Source: Brevundimonas sp. MYb52 (lineage in GTDB: Bacteria > Pseudomonadota > Alphaproteobacteria > Caulobacterales > Caulobacteraceae). From it: a stretch of 64,000 nt of DNA. The DNA lies in assembly GCF_002979535.1 (NCBI RefSeq), contig NZ_PCPB01000007.1, forward strand, positions 113,945-177,944, given 5' to 3'. A model generated the notes under the pieces. It was not told where the DNA came from, did no database searches, and was given only the letters and a program-made list of their open reading frames with translations. Position numbers and translations under genes: made by a program. Within the stretch, counting starts at the first letter, position 1, and every line of letters begins with the position of its first letter. This document shows, one piece after another, positions 29,458 through 37,657 of this stretch.

Positions 29458-29682
29458 TCAGCGAAGCAGGCTGAGGACCGCGCCCTTGTGGGCGGCCACG
29501 TGCTCAGTCCTGTCGCTCCTGATCTCGTATTGAGGCACGGCCGCTGTGGCGTGGTGGGTGTGCCCCTTGTAGTCGAAGTCCTGGGTGTGGACGGCGATGA
29601 TGACGCCCGAGACGCGACCGGCTTCCGAGTTCCAGGCGACGTGATCGCCGATCCTGAACCTGTCGTCCATGCCGCGTCTCAT
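29458..29682 (-). CDS. DUF2945 (Hva1-TUDOR-like) small protein
   Basis: 74 residues (70 if the second ATG at 29670 is used). FRIGDHVAWNSEAGRVSGVIIAVHTQDFDYKGHTHHA ... PQYEIRSDRTEHVAAHKG matches the DUF2945 family, a small SH3/Tudor-like fold found in bacteria and fungi without settled function. It lies 4 nt after the peroxidase gene and probably shares its transcript. It converges with the kinase gene 9 nt away. Confidence 0.85.
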   Translation of the reverse strand: MRRGMDDRFRIGDHVAWNSEAGRVSGVIIAVHTQDFDYKGHTHHATAAVPQYEIRSDRTEHVAAHKGAVLSLLR

Positions 29683-29686
29683 TCGG

Positions 29687-30631
29687 TCAGGCCTCGACGT
29701 CGTCCAGGAAGTTCACCGTGGGAACGAAGAACAGCGACCCCGTCACGGCGCGGCTGAAGTCCAGCAGGCGATCATAGTTTCCGGGCGGCGAGCCGATGAA
29801 CATGTTTTCCAGCATCCGCTCCATCCGGCCGGGTTCGCGGGCATAGCCCATGAAGTAGGTGCCGAACTCGCCCTTGCCGACCTCGCCGAAGGGCATGTTG
29901 TCGCGCACGATCTGCAACTGCTCGCCGTTTTCGTCGTCGATGTTGGTCAGGACGTTGTGGGCGTAGGGAGCCTTGGCCTCGTCCTTCATTTCGATGTCCG
30001 ACAGCTTGAAGCGGCCGATGATGGCTTCCTGGCGTTCGACCGGCTGGGCGTTCCAGCCCTTCATGTCGTGCAGATATTTCTGGACGATGGCGTAGCTGCC
30101 GCCGGTGAAGTCGGGGTCCTCGTCGCCGACCAGGGCGGCGGCGCCGGCGACCTGGGGCACGGGGTTTTCCGTGCCGTCGACGAAGCCCAGAAGGTCGCGG
30201 TTGTCGAAAAATTTGAAGCCGTGGATCTCGTCCTCGGTGGTCACGGCGTCGCCCAGGCGATCCATGACGTGCATGGCCAGCTCGAAGCAGAGGTCAGGGC
30301 GCGCGGCGCGGATGTGCAGCAGAATGTCGCCCGGCGTCGAGACAGCGCGGTGAACGCCGTTGATCTCGCGGAAGGGATGCAGATCCTTAGGGCGGGGCGC
30401 GCCGAACAGCCGATCCCAGGCCTCTGACCCGAAGCCCATGACGCAGCTCAGTTCACCCTGCAGGTCGCGGAAGCCGACGCCGCGCAACAGGGAAGACAGG
30501 TCGCCGCACAGCTCACGCACGGCCGTCTCTGCCGCCTCGCCGGGAGCAATAGTCAGGACCAGAAACAGGGCCGCTGGCGTCAGCGGCGTGCAGACGGGCT
30601 GGGAAATCAGGATCGGGGCGTTGTCAGGCAT
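29687..30631 (-). CDS. yfeX: Dyp-type haem peroxidase, YfeX-like
   Basis: 314 residues. The family motif GFVDGTENP is at 149-157 (distal Asp152), with probable proximal haem ligand His225 (YAHNVL) and distal Arg243 (IVRDNMPFG). No signal peptide, so cytosolic, like E. coli YfeX. Dyp enzymes oxidise dyes and porphyrinogens with peroxide, and YfeX has been linked to haem metabolism; which applies here is open. Co-directional with the small DUF2945 gene. Confidence 0.92.
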   Translation of the reverse strand: MPDNAPILISQPVCTPLTPAALFLVLTIAPGEAAETAVRELCGDLSSLLRGVGFRDLQGELSCVMGFGSEAWDRLFGAPRPKDLHPFREINGVHRAVSTPGDILLHIRAARPDLCFELAMHVMDRLGDAVTTEDEIHGFKFFDNRDLLGFVDGTENPVPQVAGAAALVGDEDPDFTGGSYAIVQKYLHDMKGWNAQPVERQEAIIGRFKLSDIEMKDEAKAPYAHNVLTNIDDENGEQLQIVRDNMPFGEVGKGEFGTYFMGYAREPGRMERMLENMFIGSPPGNYDRLLDFSRAVTGSLFFVPTVNFLDDVEA

Positions 30632-30699
30632 AGGCGGTCCGTTTGGCGATTTGGCCGACTGTAGCGGTTGGACCGCGAGAATGCAGCGCCCGTCTGCGG

Positions 30700-32445
30700 T
30701 TAGAAGCAGTCGTTGGCGACGGCGGTGCTCAGGCCGCTGGTCGAAGCCGCCGTCGCCAGCCAGTGACGGACCTTGGGCAGTTCGAACTCGTAGAAGAAGC
30801 GACAGGCGAAGACCTTGCCGTCAAGGAAAGCGTCCGAACCGACCGCGCCGGCGGCCAGCGCCTGTTCGAGCCAGAGCCAGGCCGTGACGACATGGCCGAA
30901 GCCGCGCAAGAAGGCTGTCGCCTGGTCGAGGCGCGCTGTCGGGGGCAGGATCTGGATCGCATCGATGGTCTGTTTGACCTCGGCCCAGGCGGCCGTCAGG
31001 GCCTCGGCCAGAACGACCATGTTGGAGACGCCGCGCGCGCGTTTACAGGTCTCCAAGATGCGGCGCTCCAGCACCGCCATGCCCTGGCTGTCGGCGCGCA
31101 AGATCTTGCGGCCCAGCAGGTCGAGGCCCTGAATGCCGGTGGTCCCTTCATGAATCGGATTGAGCCGGTTCTCACGATACAATTGCTCGACGTCGAAATC
31201 GCGAGTGTAGCCGTAGCCGCCGTGAATCTGGATGGCGATGTCATTGGCCGCCAGGCCGTGCTCGGAGGGCCAGGTCTTGGCCACAGGGGTCAGCAGCCCC
31301 AACAGCGCGACGGCCTCAGCGTCATCAGGCTGATCGACCAGCTTGGCGCAGTAGAGACACAGCGCGAGGGCGCCCTCGACATAGACTTTCTGCGTCAGCA
31401 GCATCTGGCGGACGTCGGGATGTTCGATAATGGCGACCGCGCGGCCGTCGGGACTCTGACCCTGAATGCGTTCCTGGGCATAGCGCAGGGCATGACGATA
31501 GCCGCGATAGCCAAGGGCGGCGGCGCCCAGGCCCACGCCGATCCGCGCTTCGTTCATCATCAGGAACATCTGCTGCAGGCCGCGTCCGGCCTCGCCGATG
31601 CGCCAGCCGATCGCGCCTTCGCCCTCGCCGAAGTTCAACAGGCAGTTGCTGGCGCCGCGATAGCCCATCTTGTGGTTCAGACCCGCGACGCTGACGTCGT
31701 TGCGCTGACCATCGGGCAGGATCTTGGGAACGATGAACAGTGACAGGCCGCTGGTCCCGTCGGGCAGGCGGCCGTCCGCGAGCGGGATCTTGGCCAGCAC
31801 CAGGTGGACGATGTTTTCGCTGATGTCCTGATCCCCGCCCGAGATCCACATCTTGTTGCCAGACAGGCGATAGCGCGGCCCCAGATGGTCTTCCCCGTCA
31901 GCGACGGCCTTGGTGCGCACGTCGGCCAGGTTCGATCCGGCCTGGGGCTCCGACAGGCACATGGTGCCGAACCAGCGCCCGGCGATTTCTGGCAAGGCGA
32001 AGGTCTCGACCTGGGCTGCCGAACCGAAGGTGGCGATGAGGCGCGCGTTGGCCGTGGTCAGCATCGGATAGGCGGACGTGGCGATATTGGCGGCGGCGAA
32101 GAAGGAGAAGGAGGCCATGCTGGCCAGGAAGGGCAGGCCCAGACCGCCGAGGTCTTCGCTGAAGCCTGCGGAGAACAGGCCGAGCTCGGCATATTGTTCC
32201 AGCGCTGGCTTGATCGCCGGCAGGGTCACGACCTGGCCGTTCTCGAGGCGAGGTTCGATCTCGTCGGACGCCTTATGGTGGGGCAGGAAAAGGTTGGCGG
32301 CCAAGGCTTCGGAGAGGTCGAGCACGGCGTCGATGCTCTCGCGGTTGTGGTCGGCGAAGGCAGGCGTGGCGAACAGGGTCTCCATCTTCAGCCAATCGTG
32401 CAGCATGAAGTCGAGGTCGCGGCGGACGATCAGGGGGTGGGTCAT
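30700..32445 (-). CDS. Acyl-CoA dehydrogenase, long (about 580-residue) type
   Basis: 581 residues with the acyl-CoA dehydrogenase fold: MCLSEPQAGSNLADVRTKA (substrate/FAD loop), KMWISGGDQDISENIVHLVLAK, and the C-terminal IHGGYGYTRDFDVEQLYRENRLNPIHEGTTGIQGLDLLGRKI, in which the Glu of HEGT is the likely catalytic base. An extra C-terminal domain of about 110 residues is typical of the long bacterial group used for medium/long or branched acyl-CoAs. It is divergent from a FadR-type regulator with an operator in between, so regulation by that protein is likely. Confidence 0.9.
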   Translation of the reverse strand: MTHPLIVRRDLDFMLHDWLKMETLFATPAFADHNRESIDAVLDLSEALAANLFLPHHKASDEIEPRLENGQVVTLPAIKPALEQYAELGLFSAGFSEDLGGLGLPFLASMASFSFFAAANIATSAYPMLTTANARLIATFGSAAQVETFALPEIAGRWFGTMCLSEPQAGSNLADVRTKAVADGEDHLGPRYRLSGNKMWISGGDQDISENIVHLVLAKIPLADGRLPDGTSGLSLFIVPKILPDGQRNDVSVAGLNHKMGYRGASNCLLNFGEGEGAIGWRIGEAGRGLQQMFLMMNEARIGVGLGAAALGYRGYRHALRYAQERIQGQSPDGRAVAIIEHPDVRQMLLTQKVYVEGALALCLYCAKLVDQPDDAEAVALLGLLTPVAKTWPSEHGLAANDIAIQIHGGYGYTRDFDVEQLYRENRLNPIHEGTTGIQGLDLLGRKILRADSQGMAVLERRILETCKRARGVSNMVVLAEALTAAWAEVKQTIDAIQILPPTARLDQATAFLRGFGHVVTAWLWLEQALAAGAVGSDAFLDGKVFACRFFYEFELPKVRHWLATAASTSGLSTAVANDCF

Positions 32446-32590
32446 GCGCTCAACTCTCTGAAGATGCCGTTGCAGCCGGAAGCTCGACCACAGATCTCGA
32501 GGCGGGATGGTTCTGCATCATGCGGATGGGCACGGAACACTCTCACCAGGGTTTTGTGGGAACGGCGACGTCTGATAGCCTATTGTTGGA

Positions 32591-32601
32591 TTGTTGGACA
32601 A
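32591..32601. promoter_or_regulatory. GntR/FadR-type operator
   Basis: TTGTTGGACAA fits TNGTNNNACNA, the FadR-subfamily operator pattern. It lies 12 nt before the GTG of the GntR gene and within the 167-bp region shared with the acyl-CoA dehydrogenase gene. A direct repeat ATTGTTGG overlaps its left side (32583-32597). Confidence 0.6.
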
Positions 32602-32612
32602 AGAGAGTCTAG

Positions 32613-33365
32613 GTGCCAAATCAGCTGAAGCGTCTGACGATCCCTCGCGCCTATGAGGCGGTGCATCGGGCGCTGCAGGAAGAAATCCTGAGCGGTCGGA
32701 TCGCGACCGGCGCGCCGCTGCCGACCGAAACCGAACTGGCGGAGCAATTCGGCGTCACGCGACATACTGTGCGCGAGGGGATGCGGGCGCTGGAGCAGAG
32801 CGGGCTGGTCCGGCGCCAGGCTGGCCGCCGCCTGCACGCGGCCCTGCCGCATCATGAAGAACTGGCGCCGCGGGGGTCGCGCGCCCTGTTGATGCAGGGG
32901 GTGACGTTTCGCGAGCTATGGGAAGTCGCGTTGAGGCTGGAGGTCTGCGCCGCCGAACTGGTGGCGCCGTTCATCGACGATGCTCTGATCGAAAATCTCG
33001 AAGCCAATTTGCGAGCTATGGAGGCGGCGCTGGCGGAGGGGCGGTCAGTGATTGCCCTCGACGTGGCCTTCCACGCCCTCATCGCTGAGGCGACGGGCAA
33101 TCGCGTGCTGTTGATGTCGCGCGAACCCGTCTCGCTGCTCTTCTATCCCTCGCTTGAAAAGCTGTTCAGTCATCCTGCCACGGGTGAACGATCGCCTGGC
33201 CGTGTGGTGCAGGCGCACCGGGAGATCATTCGAGCGATGCGCGCCGGGGACGCCAAGGCCGTGCGCGACTGGATGGAGCGGCACATTATGGATTTCCGCC
33301 GAGGCTATGATCTGGCGGGCATCGAATTGGATCGCCCCGTGGACACCAGGATCGAGCGCTCATAG
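32613..33365 (+). CDS. GntR-family regulator, FCD (FadR) subfamily
   Basis: 250 residues: N-terminal winged helix (IPRAYEAVHRALQEEILSGRIATGAPLPTETELAEQFGVTRHTVREGMRALEQSGLV) and an all-helical FCD effector domain with likely metal-ligand residues in DVAFHALIAEATGN and HREIIRAM. Starts with GTG. The divergent neighbour is an acyl-CoA dehydrogenase, so a fatty-acid or acyl-CoA effector is plausible; the subfamily also includes sugar-acid sensors, and pectin genes lie 8 kb away. Confidence 0.9.
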   Translation: MPNQLKRLTIPRAYEAVHRALQEEILSGRIATGAPLPTETELAEQFGVTRHTVREGMRALEQSGLVRRQAGRRLHAALPHHEELAPRGSRALLMQGVTFRELWEVALRLEVCAAELVAPFIDDALIENLEANLRAMEAALAEGRSVIALDVAFHALIAEATGNRVLLMSREPVSLLFYPSLEKLFSHPATGERSPGRVVQAHREIIRAMRAGDAKAVRDWMERHIMDFRRGYDLAGIELDRPVDTRIERS

Positions 33366-33374
33366 GCGGGTCAG

Positions 33375-34169
33375 TCAGCGCAGTCGGGCGATTTCGGCAG
33401 CGATCCGCTCGGGCGCGATCTCGCCCATGTGGGCCTTGGCCAGACGGCCGTCGGCGTGAAGAAACAGCGTCACGGGGATGCCGACGGTGCGGTAGTGACG
33501 CTGTGTCGCCATGCTCGGGTCGAGCAGCAGGTGATCGAAGGTCAGGGCCTCTCGCCGCAGGAAGGCGCTGATCTTGTCTGCGCCTTCGCCCTGATTGACG
33601 AGCAGGAAGCGCACCTCGGGATGATCGCGTTCGGCCTGGGCCAGGGCGGGCATTTCGCGGCGGCATGGGGCGCACCATGTGGCCCACAGATTGATCACGG
33701 TCGGCCGCCCGTCGCTCTGCGCCAGATCGACCGGCGGCCCGTCCAGCGCCCCCAGGGTCAGGGGCGGCGGGGGCAGGGGCTCGGTGGCGGTGGCCAGGTG
33801 ATGGGCCGTCGTCCAGACCAGGGCGGCGGTCGCCAGCGGCGCGATCGCCCAGGCCCGCTCGTATCGGGTCCGCAACAGAAAGATCAGGGACAGGGCGACG
33901 ACGGGCAGGACCCAAAGCCAGTTGAACCCGCCCTGCCAGACGGCGAGGGCGCGCAGCGGATCGTCGCTGAAATAGGCCCAGTGGCCGGCGACGTGGGCCA
34001 GGCGGGCGACGGCCACGCCGCCGAGAACGACGACGGTGCTCCACAGGTTGAAGCGCGGGCTGACACGGCTGGCCAGCAGGCCGGTTCCGATCAGGAAGAC
34101 AAAGACGCCCGCCAGGATCGCAAAGCGCTCGCCCGACAGCATCAGGGGGCCAAGAGTGATCGTATCCAT
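33375..34169 (-). CDS. Membrane protein with Lgt-like N-terminus and TlpA thioredoxin domain
   Basis: About 264 residues. The first ~115 form several transmembrane helices resembling a piece of prolipoprotein diacylglyceryl transferase (GPLMLSGERFAILAGVFVFL ... LRALAVWQGGFNWLW). From about residue 120 follows a periplasmic TlpA/ResA-type thioredoxin domain with active site WCAPC (NLWATWCAPCRREMPAL) and cis-Pro loop TVGIPVTLFL. It is probably a membrane-anchored thiol-disulfide reductase. An in-frame TTG at 34191-34193 would add 8 residues. It converges with the GntR gene (9 nt apart). Confidence 0.85.
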   Translation of the reverse strand: MDTITLGPLMLSGERFAILAGVFVFLIGTGLLASRVSPRFNLWSTVVVLGGVAVARLAHVAGHWAYFSDDPLRALAVWQGGFNWLWVLPVVALSLIFLLRTRYERAWAIAPLATAALVWTTAHHLATATEPLPPPPLTLGALDGPPVDLAQSDGRPTVINLWATWCAPCRREMPALAQAERDHPEVRFLLVNQGEGADKISAFLRREALTFDHLLLDPSMATQRHYRTVGIPVTLFLHADGRLAKAHMGEIAPERIAAEIARLR

Positions 34170-34231
34170 GCGGTTCTCAGGCTGCGCCGACAACCGGCCT
34201 TGGCAGCCTGGGTCGCCGGATAGGCCGTACT

Positions 34232-35398
34232 CTAGTCTCGGATGAAGTGGGGCAGGAAGCGCGAGGTATTGCGGGTGACTAGGCTGGTGTCCTCGCGCAG
34301 ACTCATCCCGGCGGCCTCGTCGCCGACGACCCAGGAGCCGACGATGACATGGTTGCCGTCAAAGCTGGGCGGGTTGCACAGGGCCTGACGAATCCAGCGC
34401 CCGCCGCCGTAGCCGCCGTCTATGATCTCGGCGACGCTGCGGCCCTGTTCGATCAGTTCGACATTGGCGCCCTCGCGCGAGAACAGGGGCTTTCGCACGT
34501 AGGAGGAGCCGAGCGCCGCATGGGCCGGGTCGTCCTCGAAATAGGCCTCCAGCAGGTTGGGGTGGCCTGCATGGCGTTCCCACAAAAGGGGCAGGATGCC
34601 CTTGTTGGACAGCAGGCTCTTCCACGCGGGTTCCAGCACCGTCACGCCCGCAGTCGGCATGGGAGCGGCGTAGTCGTCGCGCAGCATCTGCTCCCACGGA
34701 TAGAGCTTGAACATCGCCTGGATGATCCAGTTCTCGTGGTCCACGAACTGGCCGTCGGCGTTCAGGCCGATCTGGTCAATGGCCACGAACTGCGGGTCCA
34801 GCCCGGCCTGCTGGGCCAGGTCTTCGAGGAAGCGCACCGTCTGGCGGTCCTCGACGAAGTCGGCGTCCGAGGCGAAGTGGACAAAGCCGCCGTTGGGGAA
34901 GATGGCGCGGAACCGATCGACCAGCTTCTCGTGCAGGCTGTTGAACTGATCGACGTCGGCGGGCAGGACGCCGGCCTTGATCTGATCCTCCAGCCACAGC
35001 CACTGGAACACCGCCGTCTCATAGATGCTGGTCGGGGTGTCGGCGTTGTATTCGTAGAGCTTGGCCGGGCCTGTGCCGTCATAGGCGAAGTCGAAGCGCC
35101 CATAGAGCGACGGATCGCCCCGGTTCCAACTGTCGGCCACGTAGTCCCGCATGGGCTGGGGGATGTCGAGCTGCTCCATCAGCCGCTCGGACTGGACCGC
35201 CTCGGCGACCAGGTCCAGGCACATGGCGTGCAGTTCCTCGGTCGGCGCCTCGATCCCGTCCTCGACCTCGGCCATGGTGAAGGCGTAGGCGGCGGTTTCG
35301 TCCCAATAGAGCTCGCCGCCGGTGTGTCGCCAGGTGAAGCCGAGGCTGTCGGCCTGGGCGTCCCAGTCGGGGCGGGGATCAAGGCGCAGACGTTGCAT
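34232..35398 (-). CDS. yjfC: ATP-grasp glutathionylspermidine synthase family protein (YjfC/YgiC)
   Basis: 388 residues, matching the C-terminal synthetase domain family of glutathionylspermidine synthase (YgiC/YjfC). Visible signatures: RFDFAYDGTGPAKLYEYNADTPTSIYE near 100-125, EPAWKSLLSNKGILPLLWE, and FSREGANVELIE with GGRWIRQAL toward the ATP-grasp C-terminus. No amidase domain is present, as in YjfC. It probably forms an amide bond between a peptide-like and an amine substrate; the true substrate of this branch is unproven. It starts 3 nt after the PspA stop, so it is in one operon with PspA and the DUF2170 gene. Confidence 0.9.
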   Translation of the reverse strand: MQRLRLDPRPDWDAQADSLGFTWRHTGGELYWDETAAYAFTMAEVEDGIEAPTEELHAMCLDLVAEAVQSERLMEQLDIPQPMRDYVADSWNRGDPSLYGRFDFAYDGTGPAKLYEYNADTPTSIYETAVFQWLWLEDQIKAGVLPADVDQFNSLHEKLVDRFRAIFPNGGFVHFASDADFVEDRQTVRFLEDLAQQAGLDPQFVAIDQIGLNADGQFVDHENWIIQAMFKLYPWEQMLRDDYAAPMPTAGVTVLEPAWKSLLSNKGILPLLWERHAGHPNLLEAYFEDDPAHAALGSSYVRKPLFSREGANVELIEQGRSVAEIIDGGYGGGRWIRQALCNPPSFDGNHVIVGSWVVGDEAAGMSLREDTSLVTRNTSRFLPHFIRD

Positions 35399-35401
35399 GG
35401 A

Positions 35402-36142
35402 TCAGGCGGGGTCCTTGTCGGGCGTTGCTTGACCGATGCGCGGGGTGACGATGGTCACATCCTTCTGGGTCAGGCGGGCCAAGACGTCGTCGGCCGAGGA
35501 ATGGCCGGGCAGGATGCCGGCGTCGCGCAGCTTGGCGTCCAGATCGGCGCCGGTGCGGCGGTCTTCCAGGGCCTGGTTCTCGCGCAGTTTTTCTTCCTGA
35601 ACGGCCTGGCGCTGCTTGATGCGCTGCAGGCTGTCGGCGGCCGAGCCGATGCGCGAGTTGGCGCCGGCCGAGTTCATGGCGACCGAGGTCTGGGCCCGCT
35701 GCACGGACTCGTTGACCTTGACGATGTCGATCTCGCGACGAAGCGTCTCGATCTTCTGGTCGGTCGAGGCGATGGCGGTGCGCAGGCGCGTCTCGGCCGT
35801 CTTCATGTCCTCGATCAGCGGGCCGCGGGTCGAGATTTCGACCTCCAGTTCGGCGATGCGGACGGCGACTTCGCGCGCCAGATCGGTCTTGCCCTGGCCC
35901 AGGGCCGAGCGGGCCGAGCTTTCGTACTTGCCGATCTGGTCGTGGAAGCTGGCCATCTCGTTCTCGGCCATGCGGCGGCGCGCCACCAGACCGGCCAGGT
36001 CGTCGCGGGCCTTGCCCTGGGCGTTGTCGGCGTCGCGGATTTCCTGATCGAGGATCTTCAGCGCATTGGCGTCGACGACGCCCTGGGCTGCGTCATGGGC
36101 GGTTCCGCGGAACAGGGCGGATAGTTTTCTGAGCATGGACAT
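35402..36142 (-). CDS. yjfJ: PspA/IM30 family protein (YjfJ)
   Basis: 246 residues, mostly long alpha-helical coiled coil (RKLSALFRGTAHDAAQGVVDANALKILDQEIRDADNAQGKARDDLAG ...), the ESCRT-III-related PspA/Vipp1 fold that remodels or protects the inner membrane. A second ATG is two codons in (36136). Its neighbours are the same families as around E. coli yjfJ, so this is the yjfJ branch rather than the stress-inducible pspA of a pspABC operon. Confidence 0.92.
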   Translation of the reverse strand: MSMLRKLSALFRGTAHDAAQGVVDANALKILDQEIRDADNAQGKARDDLAGLVARRRMAENEMASFHDQIGKYESSARSALGQGKTDLAREVAVRIAELEVEISTRGPLIEDMKTAETRLRTAIASTDQKIETLRREIDIVKVNESVQRAQTSVAMNSAGANSRIGSAADSLQRIKQRQAVQEEKLRENQALEDRRTGADLDAKLRDAGILPGHSSADDVLARLTQKDVTIVTPRIGQATPDKDPA

Positions 36143-36157
36143 GGTCGGGTTTCCGGA

Positions 36158-36853
36158 TCAGGCGGCGTCGGCGCCGAAGGTTTCGCGCAGTTCGGTGGCG
36201 TCGATGGCGTTTTCCGCCAGGGTGCGCAACTCGATCAGGATGGTTTGCAGCGTCGTCTTGCACGACAGCTCGCCCATCAGTTCATAGACGTCTTCGCCGC
36301 CGACGTTGGTGATGGCGAAGTTGGACAGCGGCACCACGCGCTGGGCCTTCAGCAGGAACTCGTTGAAGGCGTGGCGGTCGGCCTGTTCGGCCACGGGCCA
36401 CAGCAGCACCGAACAGACGATCTGGGCGCCGCCGACGCTGAGATAGACGGGCAGGTCGCCGTATTCGTGCATGGTCGCCAGCAGCACCGGCTCGGCGCCT
36501 TCCAGCACGCGCAGGGTCATCTCGCCGTCGCGGACCAGGGGCGAGCCGTCCAGCGCGTCCTTGATGGCCGGCACGGTCCAGGGGGTTTCGATCACGGCGT
36601 CCATGTGGTGGTCGTCTCCAGAAGTGATGGGATCAGAAGTGGGGCGGCGCGATCCGCCGGCAAGGTTGCGACCGGCCAAATGGGGGCCGCGCGTCGAATC
36701 GGTCAGGATGGCGCGGACGGCGGCCTTCACGTCGTCGCGTGCGGCCTCGGGCACCCAGAGCTCCAGCTTGACCAGTCCGGCCTCACGGCGCGCCTGTCGC
36801 CACGCACGAATGCGCTCGGTCGCAGCGGAGGAAGGGGCGGGCGGCTTGGTCAT
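36158..36853 (-). CDS. yjfI: DUF2170 protein (YjfI) with N-terminal ribbon-helix-helix-like extension
   Basis: 231 residues. Residues about 84-231 are a DUF2170 domain (DAVIETPWTVPAIKDALDGSPLVRDGEMTLRV ... GGEDVYELMGELSCKTTLQTILIELRTLAENAIDATEL), the size of E. coli YjfI. The first ~50 residues (RIRAWRQARREAGLVKLELWVPEAARDDVKAAVRAILT) resemble a ribbon-helix-helix DNA-binding module, then a linker. A shorter start at 36603 has GGAGA upstream and would give the plain DUF2170 protein, so two products are possible. A palindrome sits directly before the long start. First gene of the leftward operon. Confidence 0.8.
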   Translation of the reverse strand: MTKPPAPSSAATERIRAWRQARREAGLVKLELWVPEAARDDVKAAVRAILTDSTRGPHLAGRNLAGGSRRPTSDPITSGDDHHMDAVIETPWTVPAIKDALDGSPLVRDGEMTLRVLEGAEPVLLATMHEYGDLPVYLSVGGAQIVCSVLLWPVAEQADRHAFNEFLLKAQRVVPLSNFAITNVGGEDVYELMGELSCKTTLQTILIELRTLAENAIDATELRETFGADAA

Positions 36854-36855
36854 GT

Positions 36856-36877
36856 TTCATGTAACGCGTAACATGAA
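36856..36877. promoter_or_regulatory. Palindromic operator candidate of the yjf-like module
   Basis: TTCATGT and ACATGAA, perfect 7-bp arms, flank a centre containing ACGCGT. The site lies 3 nt upstream of the long DUF2170 start and in the region shared with the divergent DUF2491 gene. The RHH-like N-terminus encoded next to it is a possible binder. Confidence 0.55.
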
Positions 36878-36988
36878 CGCTTGACATCGGGCAATGCAGG
36901 ACGGAATTTCAAACCATGATCCGCATCATTCGGTCGCACCGCCTGTGTTTGCTCGCAGTCGGCGCGCGGCAGGCCTAGATAGTCGCCC

Positions 36989-37636
36989 ATGTTCAAGAAG
37001 CTTTTCGGACAGTCGGGCAAGGCCGCGCCCGCCCCGCAGTTGGCGATGGTGCGCAACATCACCGTGGGCCGCACCGTGGCGCTGGACCCGCTGGCCTGGC
37101 GCCGGCTGGGCGAGGAGACGCATTTCACGTTGGACCGCGACGTGCTGGACATCACGGCCCAGGGTCTGGTCAGTCTGGACGGCGGGCAGTTCGTCCACCG
37201 CTTCTACACCGACGACCACGTCATGCTTCAGGCCATGAGCGACGACGAGGCGGGGGCGGTCAGCTATGACTTCAGCCTGTTCGTGCCCTGGAGTTCGGCC
37301 TATCCGCCGAATGAGCGCGAACGCCGCGTTTGGCGCGACCGCCTGTCGGCGCCGGTGTTTCATGGCGCGGCTGAGGACCTGCCCGACTATCCGCGCTTCT
37401 GGTTCGCCGAGAGCGACGCCATTCAGCCGCCCGTCACCCTGTGGGAGACCATCTGGGACGACCGCGCGGCGACGACGCCTTACGCCAGGATCTTCCAGAC
37501 CTGTATGCTGTACGGGCGCGATCTGGCAGGCGGACGCGAACTGATGATCGCCCTGGAGCAGCAGCCGGAGGGCGGCGAGACGACGCACGAAATCATGATC
37601 GGCATTCCGCTGGAAATGGCCGAGTTCCGCGCCTGA
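36989..37636 (+). CDS. yjfK: DUF2491 family protein (YjfK)
   Basis: 215 residues. The body (VGRTVALDPLAWRRLGEETHFTLDRDVLDITAQGLVSLDGGQFVHRFYTDDHVMLQAM ... LWETIWDD) fits DUF2491, whose E. coli member is YjfK beside PspA-like YjfJ. No signal peptide or transmembrane helix; probably cytosolic. Function unknown. First gene of the rightward half of the module, 135 nt from the divergent DUF2170 gene; weak ribosome-binding site. Confidence 0.85.
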   Translation: MFKKLFGQSGKAAPAPQLAMVRNITVGRTVALDPLAWRRLGEETHFTLDRDVLDITAQGLVSLDGGQFVHRFYTDDHVMLQAMSDDEAGAVSYDFSLFVPWSSAYPPNERERRVWRDRLSAPVFHGAAEDLPDYPRFWFAESDAIQPPVTLWETIWDDRAATTPYARIFQTCMLYGRDLAGGRELMIALEQQPEGGETTHEIMIGIPLEMAEFRA

Positions 37637-37657
37637 CGGCGCCTGGGGAGAAGCAAG

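Noticed and set aside
34349..36124. A 591-residue plus-strand frame over the ATP-grasp and PspA genes
   Set aside because: It is antisense to two well-supported genes and has low-complexity Gly/Val/Leu/Gln content.
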